A stretch of 23,721 nucleotides of DNA from the NCBI GenBank assembly GCA_027858595.1, contig JAQICK010000320.1:1-23721 (forward strand), read 5' to 3'. The stretch is from Melioribacteraceae bacterium. Lineage in GTDB: Bacteria; Bacteroidota; Ignavibacteria; Ignavibacteriales; Melioribacteraceae. A program made the position numbers and the translations under genes. Below the pieces are notes generated by a model that worked only from the letters and a program-made list of their open reading frames with translations, was not told the origin of the DNA and did no database searches. The stretch's first letter is position 1; each line of letters opens with the position of its first letter. Of this stretch, positions 17,018 to 23,721 are shown one piece after another.

Positions 17018-17752
17018 TTAGAATGTTGATTTAAAATTCATTGAAATTTTATCTCGCTCAGAATAGGTATTAGAGTAGTTAAAAGAAACATCCCACCCAA
17101 GCTCTGTTTTAAGATTATTGTTGTATTTATTAACTAGACGAATTGCATTTACAACACTTGCTACTCTGTTTAGTATTAAAGCTCCAACAATAAATCGGGT
17201 ACTGTTATCAGCCGTTTCACTCGACTTCCACATTCTGCGGTACTCACTACGCTGCTCTTGTCCGCTCCATTTCCAATAATGTGTGTCTTCTTTGTAAACG
17301 TCGTTCAAGTTTCTTTCAAGTTCTTTAATATGGTTATATTCATATACATCTACATAAGCACTAATATCTGCAAAATATTTGTCATCTTTTCCTGCTAGAT
17401 TAACACCTCCAAATGTTTCTGCATATGCTCTATAATTATCTTCTTGATTTTTTGCATAAGCCGAAACACCTATTAATCCTCCCCACAGAACAGCATCAGC
17501 AATAGTAAAATACTTTCCTGATGAGTATCCATCGGCATATAACTCCCCCATTCCAGGTAGCAAAGCAGAATAGATAATTGCTAATCCATTGTTTTTCTTT
17601 TGGTTTTTATATTTTTGAATTATTTATTCATCATTTTCAATTTGAATATTTTGATTTAACTGATATTTTAGCAACTCCAAACTTTCAGTTTGTATTCCTT
17701 GAGAAAATATTATTGAACTACTAAACAACAATGTTATTATCAAACTTTTCAT
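17018..17752 (-). pseudogene. Exported protein of unknown function with in-frame TAA
   Basis: Reading begins at ATG 17752 with GAGG (17760-17757) upstream and a clear signal peptide, MKSLIITLLFSSSIIFSQG. After 42 codons a TAA (17626-17624) interrupts the frame, which otherwise continues unchanged to the TAA at 17020-17018, about 200 further codons. The downstream part has a hydrophobic segment after LLPGMGELYADGY (LPGxGxxY motif, as in DUF5683-like proteins), a charged, tyrosine- and tryptophan-rich middle, a second hydrophobic segment near ILNRVASVVNAIRLV, and a polar tail. I do not recognise a function. No start codon with a ribosome-binding site follows the TAA. The gene lies 16 nt after mtaB and 12 nt before truA. 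A nonsense mutation is likeliest; an error in the read or assembly is the alternative. Confidence 0.7.
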
Positions 17753-17768
17753 TTTTCCTCGGTAATTT

Positions 17769-19076
17769 TTATTCTTTAATATCTGCAAAAGAAGTGAGAC
17801 AAATACTATTCTCAATTCCACTAATTTTAGTTTTAATTAATTTATTAATTAATATTTTGTTATAATCTTGTTGCACTCGCACATAATTACTTGTCCAGCC
17901 TTGCATCAAGCCATCATGATTTTCATTTTCAAAAAGTACTGTTACGTTTTTTTCAATCATCTTGTTGTAGTATTCATTTCTTTTCTTTTCACTCAAAATT
18001 CTGAGCATATTATTTCTTCTTTTTCTTTCTGGAATAGGAACACTATTTCCCAAATTTATTGCTGGTGTATTTGGTCTTTCGGAATAAGTAAAAACATGTA
18101 GATAAGAAACTGGAAGTTCCTTAATGAAGTTATACGTTTCTATAAAATCCTCTTCAGTCTCTCCAGGAAACCCAACAATAACATCAACGCCAATTCCAAC
18201 ATCTGGTATTCGTTTATTCAATTTCAAAATTAAATCTTTGTAATTCACAGCGTTATATCTACGTTTCATATCTTCTAGCATTTTTGAACTTCCACTTTGC
18301 AAAGGACTATGAAAATGGTTTGCCATTTTTGAATTACTTGCAGCTAGCTCAATTATCTCGTCTGTGAGTAAATTTGGCTCAATTGAACTAATTCTAATTC
18401 TATAATCGCCATCCACTTTAAGCATCTTTAAAAGTAGATTGTAAAGAGTTTCACCAATGTGTTTACCATAATCACCAACATTAACACCAGTAAGAATAAT
18501 CTCTTTATACCCTTTATCTATAAGGCTTTTAAACTCGCTAATAGTTTTTTTAATATCTGTACTTCTACTTTTCCCACGAGCAAGTGGAATTGTGCAGTAA
18601 GTACATTTATAATCGCAACCATCTTGAATCTTGAAAAATGCTCTTGTTCTTCCAAGTGCATTGGATGAATACGCAAAGTTAAATTCTTCTAATTTTTCTG
18701 TAGGAGTAACTTGAACACAGGATGGTGAATCTTTACTAAACTCTGGAATAATTGAAAAGATATTAAATTTTTCGCTACTACCAAGTACAGCATCAACTCC
18801 TTCAATTTTTGTAATTTCTTCTGGGCGAAGTTGGGCGTAGCAACCAGTAACAATAATATATGCATTCGGGTTCGTACGCAAGACACGCCGTACAATTTGC
18901 CTACATTCGCGATCTGCATTTTCAGTTACAGTGCATGTATTAATTACATAAACATCAGAACTCACTTTAAAATCAACAACCTCAAAACCTTTTTCTACAA
19001 ATTGATTTCCTATTGTTGATGTTTCAGCAAAATTTAATTTACATCCAAGTGTATGAAAAGCAACTTTTGATGACAC
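17769..19076 (-). CDS. mtaB: tRNA t6A37 methylthiotransferase (MtaB family)
   Basis: MtaB is a radical-SAM enzyme that adds a methylthio group to t6A at position 37 of ANN-decoding tRNAs. The 435 residues have the three-part methylthiotransferase layout: an N-terminal UPF0004 domain with cluster cysteines C12, C48 and C79; the radical-SAM motif GCDYKCTYC with C154, C158 and C161; and a C-terminal TRAM-like region from about 370. TLGCKLN at the N-terminus and SPLQSGSS in the barrel favour MtaB over MiaB (usually TYGCQMN) or RimO. The start is GTG at 19076, with AAGGAAG about 10 nt upstream; there is no better ATG. It follows rpsA on the same strand after a strong terminator and leads the mtaB-exported protein-truA run. 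Confidence 0.93.
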   Translation of the reverse strand: MSSKVAFHTLGCKLNFAETSTIGNQFVEKGFEVVDFKVSSDVYVINTCTVTENADRECRQIVRRVLRTNPNAYIIVTGCYAQLRPEEITKIEGVDAVLGSSEKFNIFSIIPEFSKDSPSCVQVTPTEKLEEFNFAYSSNALGRTRAFFKIQDGCDYKCTYCTIPLARGKSRSTDIKKTISEFKSLIDKGYKEIILTGVNVGDYGKHIGETLYNLLLKMLKVDGDYRIRISSIEPNLLTDEIIELAASNSKMANHFHSPLQSGSSKMLEDMKRRYNAVNYKDLILKLNKRIPDVGIGVDVIVGFPGETEEDFIETYNFIKELPVSYLHVFTYSERPNTPAINLGNSVPIPERKRRNNMLRILSEKKRNEYYNKMIEKNVTVLFENENHDGLMQGWTSNYVRVQQDYNKILINKLIKTKISGIENSICLTSFADIKE

Positions 19077-19137
19077 TATTTATATACTTCCTTTCTAACT
19101 TTTTAATTGATTTATACTGCCCTAAGCTAAAGTGCAT

Positions 19138-19193
19138 AAAAAAAGGGCTGTCTATATGCTAAATTAAACAATTAAGCAAATATAAACAGCCCC
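19138..19193 (-). terminator. Long hairpin rho-independent terminator of rpsA
   Basis: On the - strand, GGGCTGT (19192-19186) pairs with ACAGCCC (19151-19145). The stem continues through TTATAT/ATATAG with one wobble and a small bulge, and is followed by seven T residues (19144-19138). The stem-loop is unusually long (about 48 nt) and starts about 20 nt after the rpsA stop, separating rpsA from mtaB. Confidence 0.88.
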
Positions 19194-19211
19194 AAAAATA
19201 ATCACATTTAA

Positions 19212-21200
19212 TTATTTATCTTTTACCTCAGATTCAGTAGATTCTTCAGCCGCTTTTTCTTTAGCTTCTTCAGGCTTTACTTCTTCTTTGGATTCTTCTT
19301 CTTTTACTGGTTCTTCTTCAGAAACTGTTTCTTTTACAACTTTAACAGTTTTTTTAGGTTCTGGAGTAGCTTCTTTTTCTTTTTTTGAAGATGACCCTTT
19401 TTGAATTTGATCATCAAAGACTTTGAAATCAGTAGCATCAAATTTACCACCTTCAGCATTTTGGATATCCTCAACAGACACTTTTTCTAATTTATGATCT
19501 GCAATATATTTTTCAATATCTTCAACTGATTTATCTTTAACAGCTGCAAGTGCTGAAAGAACTATTTTTTTGTTCTCTTTATCAAATTCAATTACCATCA
19601 AGTCTAATTCAGTTCCAACTGGGAAACAGAATGAGAAGTTTTTGATTTTAGCAGTAGATAATAATGTTCCAGGAATAAACCCATCAACACCAAGTTCAAG
19701 TTCTGCTATTAATCCTTTTTCGATAGTTCTTACAATTTTACCGTTTATAATTTTTCCAACTGGAAATTCTCTTTCAAAAATATCCCATGGATTTTCGCCA
19801 GTCTGTTTATGACCAAGAGAAATTTTTCTTTGATCAGTATCAATTGCTAAAACAACAACATCTAACTGTTCACCTTTTTTAACAACTTCCCCTGGGTGAC
19901 GAATTTTCTTTGTCCATGATAAATCAGAAATATGAACTAATCCATCAATGCCTGGTTCAAGTTCAACAAATACACCAAAGTTAGTTAGGTTACGAGCAGT
20001 ACCAGAATGTTTAGAATCTACTGGATATTTTTTCATTAACTCTTCCCAAGGATCTGGAGTAAGTTGTTTCATTCCAAGAGAAATCTTCTTGTTGCCTTTA
20101 TCCAAACTAAGAATAACAGCATCAATAACTTGCCCCATTGAAACAAATTGAGATGGATGACTAATGTGTTGTGTCCAACTCATTTCTGAAATATGAATTA
20201 GTCCTTCAATACCTTTTTCAATTTCAATAAATGCACCATAATCAGTAAGAGAAACAACTCTTCCTTCAACTTTATCGCCAAGATTATATTTCTCGTTAAT
20301 TGTTTCCCAAGGATGAGGTAACAGTTGTTTAAGACTAAGTGAAATTCTTTTTCTTTCAATATCAAAGTCAGTAACAACAACTTTAATTTTTTCGTCCAAT
20401 TTAACCACTTCACTTGGGTGATTAATTCTTCCCCAACTTAGGTCAGTAATATGAACTAAACCGTCAACACCACCAAGATCAACAAACACACCGAAGTCAG
20501 TAATAGCTTTAACTATACCTTCAAGAATTTGACCTTTTTCAAGTCCTTCAAGAATTTCTGTACGTTGATCAGCAATTGTTTCTTCAATAAGAACTTTATG
20601 AGAAACAACAACATTTTCTGTAGGAACATTAACTTTTACAACTCTAAAATCCATTGTTTGTCCCACAAAAGAATCAAAATCTCTAACTGGACGGATATCT
20701 ATTTGAGAACCAGGTAAGAATGCTTCAAGACCAAGAAGATCTACAACCATACCACCTTTAATTCTCTTAAGAATTTTACCTTGAATTACTTCTTCAGTTT
20801 CGTGAGCAGTCATAATTCTTTCCCAAATTTTTAGGAAGTCCGCTCGTTTTTTACTTAATACTAAGTTACCATCAGAATCTTCAACACTTTCAATAACAAT
20901 ATCAACTTTTCCACCAATTACTAATTCTTCAGTAGATGAGAATTCATTTTTTGGAATTGAGCCATCAGATTTAAAACCAACATCTAACACAATATGGTCG
21001 TCAGAAATTCCAACTATGGTTCCCGCTATGATTTCTCCTTCAACAATATTAGTAAACGAATTTTCATAGAGTTTTTCTAACTCTGCTAATTCATTTTCTG
21101 AATAATCTTCTGGGTTCATAAATTTGCTATTGCTAGCAAGTTCAGCTTTCTTTGTCTGTTCGGATACTTCTTCTTGTGCATCCATTTCTTGTTCAGACAT
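19212..21200 (-). CDS. rpsA: 30S ribosomal protein S1
   Basis: S1 binds mRNA on the 30S platform and helps load messages. The 662 residues contain six S1 (OB-fold) repeats at about 52-121, 135-205, 222-290, 307-377, 394-462 and 480-550. Repeats 3-5 carry the clearest GVFVDLGGVDGLVHITDLSW-type signature. An acidic Glu/Lys/Pro-rich tail of about 65 residues follows, longer than in E. coli S1. The ATG at 21200 has an optimal AGGAGG just upstream. It follows cmk on the same strand, the classic cmk-rpsA order, with an 81-nt leader that contains an inverted repeat. It ends in a strong terminator. Confidence 0.97.
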   Translation of the reverse strand: MSEQEMDAQEEVSEQTKKAELASNSKFMNPEDYSENELAELEKLYENSFTNIVEGEIIAGTIVGISDDHIVLDVGFKSDGSIPKNEFSSTEELVIGGKVDIVIESVEDSDGNLVLSKKRADFLKIWERIMTAHETEEVIQGKILKRIKGGMVVDLLGLEAFLPGSQIDIRPVRDFDSFVGQTMDFRVVKVNVPTENVVVSHKVLIEETIADQRTEILEGLEKGQILEGIVKAITDFGVFVDLGGVDGLVHITDLSWGRINHPSEVVKLDEKIKVVVTDFDIERKRISLSLKQLLPHPWETINEKYNLGDKVEGRVVSLTDYGAFIEIEKGIEGLIHISEMSWTQHISHPSQFVSMGQVIDAVILSLDKGNKKISLGMKQLTPDPWEELMKKYPVDSKHSGTARNLTNFGVFVELEPGIDGLVHISDLSWTKKIRHPGEVVKKGEQLDVVVLAIDTDQRKISLGHKQTGENPWDIFEREFPVGKIINGKIVRTIEKGLIAELELGVDGFIPGTLLSTAKIKNFSFCFPVGTELDLMVIEFDKENKKIVLSALAAVKDKSVEDIEKYIADHKLEKVSVEDIQNAEGGKFDATDFKVFDDQIQKGSSSKKEKEATPEPKKTVKVVKETVSEEEPVKEEESKEEVKPEEAKEKAAEESTESEVKDK

Positions 21201-21238
21201 TTTTCCTCCTGTACAACTTATTATTTCATTCTTCCAAT

Positions 21239-21301
21239 AAAGTCAGAAAAAAAGGTGAATGAATTGTTTTTTAGTTTAACATTATTGATTATTCTGACTT
21301 T
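21239..21301 (-). promoter_or_regulatory. Inverted repeat spanning the cmk 3' end and the rpsA leader
   Basis: AAAGTCAGAA (read on the - strand, 21301-21292, inside the last codons of cmk) is a perfect 10-bp inverted repeat of TTCTGACTTT (21248-21239), with a 43-nt loop. It ends 38 nt before the rpsA ATG. The right arm follows a T-run. It could be a leader structure controlling rpsA or shielding the processed mRNA end; function is inferred only. Confidence 0.45.
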
Positions 21302-21974
21302 TTATAAAATTTATTTTTTTTTTAATATTTTCAAACAAAATTTCAAATTCTTCTTCTACTGATAATTCAGATGAATCTACGTAAATAGCATTTTCTGCTT
21401 TAATTAGCGGGCTAGTTTTACGACTACTATCTATTTTATCTCTTTTTTTTATATTCTCTTTTACATCATTATAGTCTATTATTATCTTCTTTTCCTTATA
21501 TTCCTTATATCTTCTATCTGCACGTACATCAACTGAAGCATCAAGAAATACCTTTAAATCAGCATCTGGAAAAACAACCGTTGTAGTATCACGACCTTCA
21601 GCAACAATATCACCAACTTTTCCCATATTCTGTTGCATTCTTACCAGTTCTTTTCGAACAAACGACATTGCAGCAATTTCACTTACTTTTGAATTTACCT
21701 TTGGAGATCTGATATACTCAGAAACATCTCTTTCATTAGCAAAAACTGAAGTAAACCCATTAGAATATTTAAGAGTAACTTCAAGTCCATCTACAAGTTT
21801 ATTTACTGCATCTTCATCATCCACAATTCCTTTTTCAAGTGCAAGAAACGTAATGGCACGATACATTGCACCTGTATCAAGATATGTGAAATCTAGTCTC
21901 TCAGCAACCATTTTTGCTATTGTACTTTTCCCTGAACCAGCAGGACCATCTATTGCAATTGTAATTTTTGACAT
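21282..21974 (-). CDS. cmk: Cytidylate kinase
   Basis: Cmk phosphorylates CMP and dCMP with ATP. With the ATG at 21974 the protein has 230 residues, starting MSKITIAIDGPAGSGKST, with P-loop GPAGSGKST (10-18), LDTGAMYRA (32-40), EGRDTTTVVFPDA and the lid/C-terminal DSSRKTSPLIKAENA. Most homologues read GRDIGTVVFPDA, so the TT is a mild variant. An in-frame TTG at 21983 would add three residues; the ATG gives the standard N-terminus and is preferred, although neither start has a well-spaced Shine-Dalgarno sequence. It lies upstream of rpsA, as in many bacteria, and is divergent from the lipoprotein gene. Confidence 0.95.
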   Translation of the reverse strand: MSKITIAIDGPAGSGKSTIAKMVAERLDFTYLDTGAMYRAITFLALEKGIVDDEDAVNKLVDGLEVTLKYSNGFTSVFANERDVSEYIRSPKVNSKVSEIAAMSFVRKELVRMQQNMGKVGDIVAEGRDTTTVVFPDADLKVFLDASVDVRADRRYKEYKEKKIIIDYNDVKENIKKRDKIDSSRKTSPLIKAENAIYVDSSELSVEEEFEILFENIKKKINFIKSQNNQ

Positions 21975-21980
21975 AAGATA

Positions 21981-22011
21981 CAAATATAAAGATTTTCCTT
22001 CATTTCTTCAA
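21981..22011 (-). promoter_or_regulatory. Candidate Bacteroidota-type promoter of cmk
   Basis: On the - strand TTG (22011-22009) is followed after 20 nt by TATATTTG (21988-21981), matching TAnnTTTG. The -7 element ends only 6 nt before the ATG at 21974, which would give an almost leaderless mRNA. It is a pattern match only, in AT-rich sequence. Confidence 0.35.
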
Positions 22012-22080
22012 TGAAAATTTTATTTAAACCTTTTATTGATAAGAAGTTAACCGTATTTAAGCCAAAATATATATGTCTTT

Positions 22081-22110
22081 TTGAAAATATCTTAATTTTA
22101 ATTATATTAC
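22081..22110 (+). promoter_or_regulatory. Candidate promoter of the lipoprotein gene
   Basis: TTG (22081-22083), in a T-run, is followed after 19 nt by TATATTAC (22103-22110), a four-of-six match to TAnnTTTG. It lies 34 nt before the ATG at 22145, in the cmk/lipoprotein divergent gap. It is a pattern match in AT-rich DNA. Confidence 0.35.
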
Positions 22111-22144
22111 TTTACTGTCTTATTAAATAGAGGAGTTTTAACAA

Positions 22145-22825
22145 ATGAAGAAATTAGTAGTAGTATTATTAATGCTTTTAACTTTTATTTCATGTAAGGA
22201 TGAAATAACTGTAATTACTTCCAAGCAACCTGGTAAAATTGTTGGAACTATTTTACCAAAAGAGGCAATTGCAACAGTGCAATTACTACAAGGTGAAGCT
22301 ATTTCATCTACTTCAACAACAAATGGGATTTTCCAATTTGAAGATGTTTTGCCTGGCATTTCTGTAGAAATATCCCCATCCTATAGTTCTAGTATGATAA
22401 TTTCTCCAATTTTTGGATGGATGGCAGATACAACAATTAACATAACTGTAAGCAAATTGTTAGAAGAAATTAATGGTGCAACTTTAGAGAGTGATACAAC
22501 AATTTCTTTTACAACCCCAAAACTGGAAATAGTTGAAACATTCCCACTAAATAACCAATATTATATTGACACCACTTCTGTAATAAGTGTTGAAGCCAAT
22601 TATGCTTTAGATGAACAAACAATCAAAAATGCGATTTCTATTTCACCAAATGTAGATTTTCAAATTTCCACATATACAAGATACGGTAGAACTGAGTTTA
22701 GACTTTATCCAACACATTTGAACCCAAATACAAAATACACAGTTACTATAGACCAATCATTAACCGATTTTTATGGCGTGCCTTTAAGAGAAGATTATAT
22801 TTTCTCTTTTACCACAAAAGAATAA
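22145..22825 (+). CDS. Lipoprotein with Ig-like (Big_5-type) domain
   Basis: A 226-residue envelope lipoprotein of unknown function. The signal peptide MKKLVVVLLMLLTFISC ends in a lipobox with C17 as the lipidated residue; the following KDE would fit either membrane depending on sorting rules. Residues about 29-80 (GKIVGTIL ... NGIFQFEDVLPG) look like a carboxypeptidase-regulatory-like beta sandwich. Residues about 125-224 (ETFPLNNQYYIDTTSVISV ... PNTKYTVTID ... IFSFTT) fit the bacterial Ig-like Big_5 fold common in Bacteroidota surface proteins. AGGAG (22131-22135) lies 9 nt before the ATG. It stands alone between the divergent cmk and a convergent phosphatase gene and ends in a strong terminator. 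Domain calls are by pattern. Confidence 0.8.
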   Translation: MKKLVVVLLMLLTFISCKDEITVITSKQPGKIVGTILPKEAIATVQLLQGEAISSTSTTNGIFQFEDVLPGISVEISPSYSSSMIISPIFGWMADTTINITVSKLLEEINGATLESDTTISFTTPKLEIVETFPLNNQYYIDTTSVISVEANYALDEQTIKNAISISPNVDFQISTYTRYGRTEFRLYPTHLNPNTKYTVTIDQSLTDFYGVPLREDYIFSFTTKE

Positions 22826-22833
22826 TATCGTTT

Positions 22834-22876
22834 AGTTCTAAGCGAAAAGTTTTACTTTTCGCTTAGAACTTTTATC
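22834..22876 (+). terminator. Terminator between convergent genes
   Basis: A perfect 16-bp stem, GTTCTAAGCGAAAAGT (22835-22850) with ACTTTTCGCTTAGAAC (22854-22869), closes a 3-nt loop; one further A-T pair extends it, and TTTTATC follows on the + strand. It starts 9 nt after the lipoprotein stop. The right arm is the coding end (V L S E K stop) of the opposing - strand gene. Confidence 0.88.
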
Positions 22877-23628
22877 ATATCGTTATGAACTTTACCATTT
22901 GTTGCCAGTAGTTGCTTTGTGAAAATGTCTGTATTCTTGTTTTTAAAATCACTAGTAATTCCACTAGCTTCTTCAACTAACAATAGTCCTGCACACATAT
23001 CCCAAGGTTGTAAGTTCACTTCCCAAAAGCCATCAAAAGTTCCATTTGCAACATAGCACAAATCAATAGCAGCAGATCCAAGTCTCCTAACGCCTCTAGA
23101 ATTCATTAAAAACTTATTAAATCGTTCAATTGCAAAATCTGGATTCTCTTTGATATTGTACGGAAATCCAGTAACCAAAAGTGATTTCTCTATATCTGAG
23201 TTTTCGCTAACAAAAATCTTTCTTCCATTTTGAAACGAACCACTTCCCTTTTCAGCTGAAAATATTGTATCATTCATCACATCATAGATTACACCAGCAA
23301 TGATTTCACTGTTCTTCATAATCCCTATTGAGACAGAAAAGATTGGTAGTCCGTGAGCAAAATTCATAGTTCCATCTAGAGGGTCAATGACCCAAGTATA
23401 ATCCGAATTATTATTTTCAATTCCACTCTCTTCAGCTAATATGTTGTGTGTTGGATATTCTTTCTTAATGAAATCAATAATTCTCTTTTCCGCTGCTTTA
23501 TCAATATTTGTAACAAAATCTGTTATGTTTGTTTTGTACTCAAGAGTAAGTTTTGTTCCAAAACCTTCTCTAATAATTGTACCTGCTTCTTTTGATATTT
23601 CTACTATTAACCCGACGCTAAATAACCG
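22852..23628 (-). pseudogene. Inositol-monophosphatase-family gene lacking its start
   Basis: From 23628 the - strand frame reads continuously for 258 codons as an inositol monophosphatase (SuhB/CysQ/FBPase-like, Mg-dependent sugar-phosphate hydrolysis). Visible are SKEAGTIIREGF near the start, DFVTNIDKAAE, the metal-binding ILAEESG and WVIDPLDGTMNFAHG, and the C-terminal GSAAIDLCYVANG and QPWDMCAG. Length is near the family norm of about 260, but no ATG, GTG or TTG exists before the ATG at 23367; that start would remove both the AEES and DPLDGT metal motifs. Two in-frame TAA codons (23634-23629) close the frame upstream. The first several residues therefore appear replaced by foreign sequence. 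A rare start codon (ATT/ATA) or an error remains possible. Confidence 0.72.
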
Positions 23629-23630
23629 TT
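23608..23630. repeat. Near-perfect palindrome at the gene junction
   Basis: At roughly these positions, CGCTAAATAAC and GTTATTAAGCG are 11-bp inverted arms with one mismatch around a single C. The palindrome covers the two TAA stops and sits just where the phosphatase homology begins. It may be the end of a mobile element or a weak bidirectional hairpin. Confidence 0.55.
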
Positions 23631-23631
23631 A

Positions 23632-23721
23632 TTAAGCGGCATAATTGATATCTTTATGGTTAAAATATTTTTTCACTCTCATGGGCTTTGCTTGTAATAA
23701 GTTCATATGTTCTTGCAGGTT
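23632..23721 (-). CDS. 3' end of an unidentified gene (partial)
   Basis: The last 29 residues of a - strand frame enter from the right edge and stop at TAA (23634-23632), followed by a second TAA. The fragment contains HMNLLQAKPMRVKKYF and ends INYAA: basic and aromatic, not part of the phosphatase. Its position, directly against a palindrome and a truncated gene, would suit the C-terminus of a transposase, but I cannot identify the family from 29 residues. Confidence 0.4.
   Translation of the reverse strand, partial: NLQEHMNLLQAKPMRVKKYFNHKDINYAA

Noticed and set aside
22852..23367. 171-residue phosphatase starting at ATG 23367
   Set aside because: It would lack the AEES and DPLDGT metal-binding motifs, which are present in the same frame just upstream.
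23608..23630. Integron attC site
   Set aside because: The palindrome does not show the paired RYYYAAC/GTTRRRY boxes clearly enough, and no integrase is in the window.
1..23721. CRISPR arrays, tRNAs, rRNAs, riboswitches
   Set aside because: I saw no regularly spaced repeats, no cloverleaf or rRNA-like sequence and no leader resembling a known riboswitch class; the gaps are mostly under 170 nt.

Overview
The window is an AT-rich (roughly one third G+C by eye) housekeeping stretch from a Gram-negative, outer-membrane bacterium. Two lipid A genes (lpxB, lpxK), a bacterial lipobox protein, the MEP-pathway gene ispD and a few TTG-19-TAnnTTTG-like promoter candidates together suggest the Bacteroidota/Chlorobi/Ignavibacteriota side of the FCB group; that placement is inference. 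All three stop codons end intact genes here, so the standard bacterial code applies.

Layout. Positions 1-16252 are read on the + strand: the 3' part of a Yip1-like membrane protein with an in-frame amber codon; smc (TTG start); an MtnX-like HAD phosphatase overlapping smc by 4 nt; a short interval with a degenerate 72-bp inverted-repeat element; a tightly overlapping lipid block lpxB, DUF374 acyltransferase, lpxK; ppdK with a clear terminator; then queA, ispD, plsY, gpsA and recG. Positions 16271-21974 are read on the - strand, in transcription order cmk, rpsA, terminator, mtaB, an exported protein broken by an in-frame TAA, and truA. A + strand lipoprotein gene follows (22145-22825). It faces an inositol-monophosphatase-family gene on the - strand that has no start codon, where unrelated sequence (the tail of another reading frame plus a palindrome) abuts its 5' end.

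How the genes work together. lpxB, the acyltransferase and lpxK build the outer-membrane lipid A anchor. plsY and gpsA supply and acylate glycerol-3-phosphate for phospholipids. ispD feeds isoprenoid synthesis. queA, truA and mtaB modify tRNA. rpsA serves translation and cmk nucleotide supply. smc and recG maintain the chromosome. ppdK links pyruvate and PEP.

I found no phage, CRISPR array, tRNA, rRNA, defence locus or obviously new biological system. The most unusual features are three damaged genes among housekeeping genes (two single nonsense codons and one 5' truncation at a probable insertion junction), the inverted-repeat element at 4824-4895, a hairpin in the rpsA leader, and a convergent terminator whose one arm is the coding end of the opposing gene.
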